A stretch of 5,065 nucleotides of DNA. Origin: Clostridia bacterium (lineage in GTDB: Bacteria; Bacillota; Clostridia; Oscillospirales; CAG-272). This document shows positions 4,962-5,065 of the stretch, piece after piece. Within the stretch, counting starts at the first letter, position 1, and each line of letters starts with the position of its first letter. Below the pieces are notes generated by a model. That model was not told where the DNA came from. It ran no database searches and was given only the letters and a program-made list of their open reading frames with translations. The stretch lies in assembly GCA_017453085.1 (NCBI GenBank), contig JAFTKV010000204.1, positions 1 through 5,065 of the forward strand, given 5' to 3'. A program made the translations under genes and the position numbers.

Positions 4962-5028
4962 CGGCCGGGACGGACGCTTCGCTATTCCGTCGCTACGCTC
5001 CTTACGAGGGCGCCGTCCCCTACGGGGG
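4962..5028 (-). repeat. GTAG-footed hairpin, GGGACG type, with 32-base module in the loop
   Basis: This is the second copy of the hairpin at 4602-4637, with 5005-5028 and 4962-4972 identical to the first. The joining A is replaced by 4973-5004, whose reverse complement matches the 4865-4896 module at 31 of 32 positions. Relative to its GTAG foot (5023-5020) the module has the same orientation as in the other interrupted hairpin. Confidence 0.75.
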
Positions 5029-5065
5029 TGAGGGTGGGGGTATGTGCGGTGAGCCTCGATGCGCC

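Larger units (their letters stand above)
4561..5065. other. gene-free repeat mosaic
   Basis: About 500 bases without a credible gene. Open frames exist but read through the palindromes, lack usable ribosome binding sites and give low-complexity Arg/Pro/Gly peptides. The content is the five GTAG-footed hairpins listed separately, a linker duplicated at 4656 and 4811, and single-copy filler. The last 37 bases (5029-5065) are G-rich and show nothing I can name. Confidence 0.7.

Noticed and set aside
4602..5028. The repeat mosaic as a CRISPR array
   Set aside because: The repeats are inverted, of different sequence and irregularly spaced, with no uniform spacers.

Overview
The window carries the start of a de novo purine biosynthesis operon on the minus strand, with its regulatory leader, and then an accessory stretch at the right end. 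Shine-Dalgarno sites of the AAGGAGG type, a consensus sigma-A promoter, a ZTP (pfl) riboswitch and the gene order purE-purC-purF-purM all suggest a Firmicute, most likely a gut Clostridia member (Oscillospiraceae- or Lachnospiraceae-like). The taxonomy is an inference from gene order, protein style and the GTAG-footed hairpin repeats; no marker gene here settles it.

Layout, reading the operon right to left: a consensus promoter (3770-3798), a leader hairpin (3705-3757), a ZTP riboswitch aptamer (3620-3691) overlapping an intrinsic terminator (3575-3624), then purE (3543-3055), purC (3004-2318), a 128-base gap with hairpins, purF (2189-768), a 212-base gap holding an inverted pair of repeats (622-738), and the 5' part of purM (555 to the window edge). 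The genes would make enzymes for committed purine steps: PurF starts the pathway, PurM makes AIR, PurE carboxylates it, and PurC makes SAICAR, the precursor of ZMP/ZTP. The riboswitch senses ZTP, which rises when 10-formyl-tetrahydrofolate is short.

Two operon genes are odd. PurF lacks the N-terminal cysteine nucleophile and other glutaminase-site residues while keeping a good PRPP site and candidate Fe-S cysteines. purM is open over the whole window except for one in-frame TGA at codon 100, inside the conserved NDII-x-VGAKPLFFLDY segment.

Upstream of the promoter lie two overlapping small minus-strand genes: a ribbon-helix-helix DNA-binding protein (about 4471-4211) and an unrecognised 123-residue acidic protein (4262-3891). 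From about 4600 to the end there is no credible protein gene. That stretch is a mosaic of short hairpins, each beginning with GTAG at its 5' foot and each with a different stem. Two of them carry the same 32-base module in the loop, in the same orientation relative to GTAG. They resemble REP/BIME elements, and the same family occurs between purF and purM.
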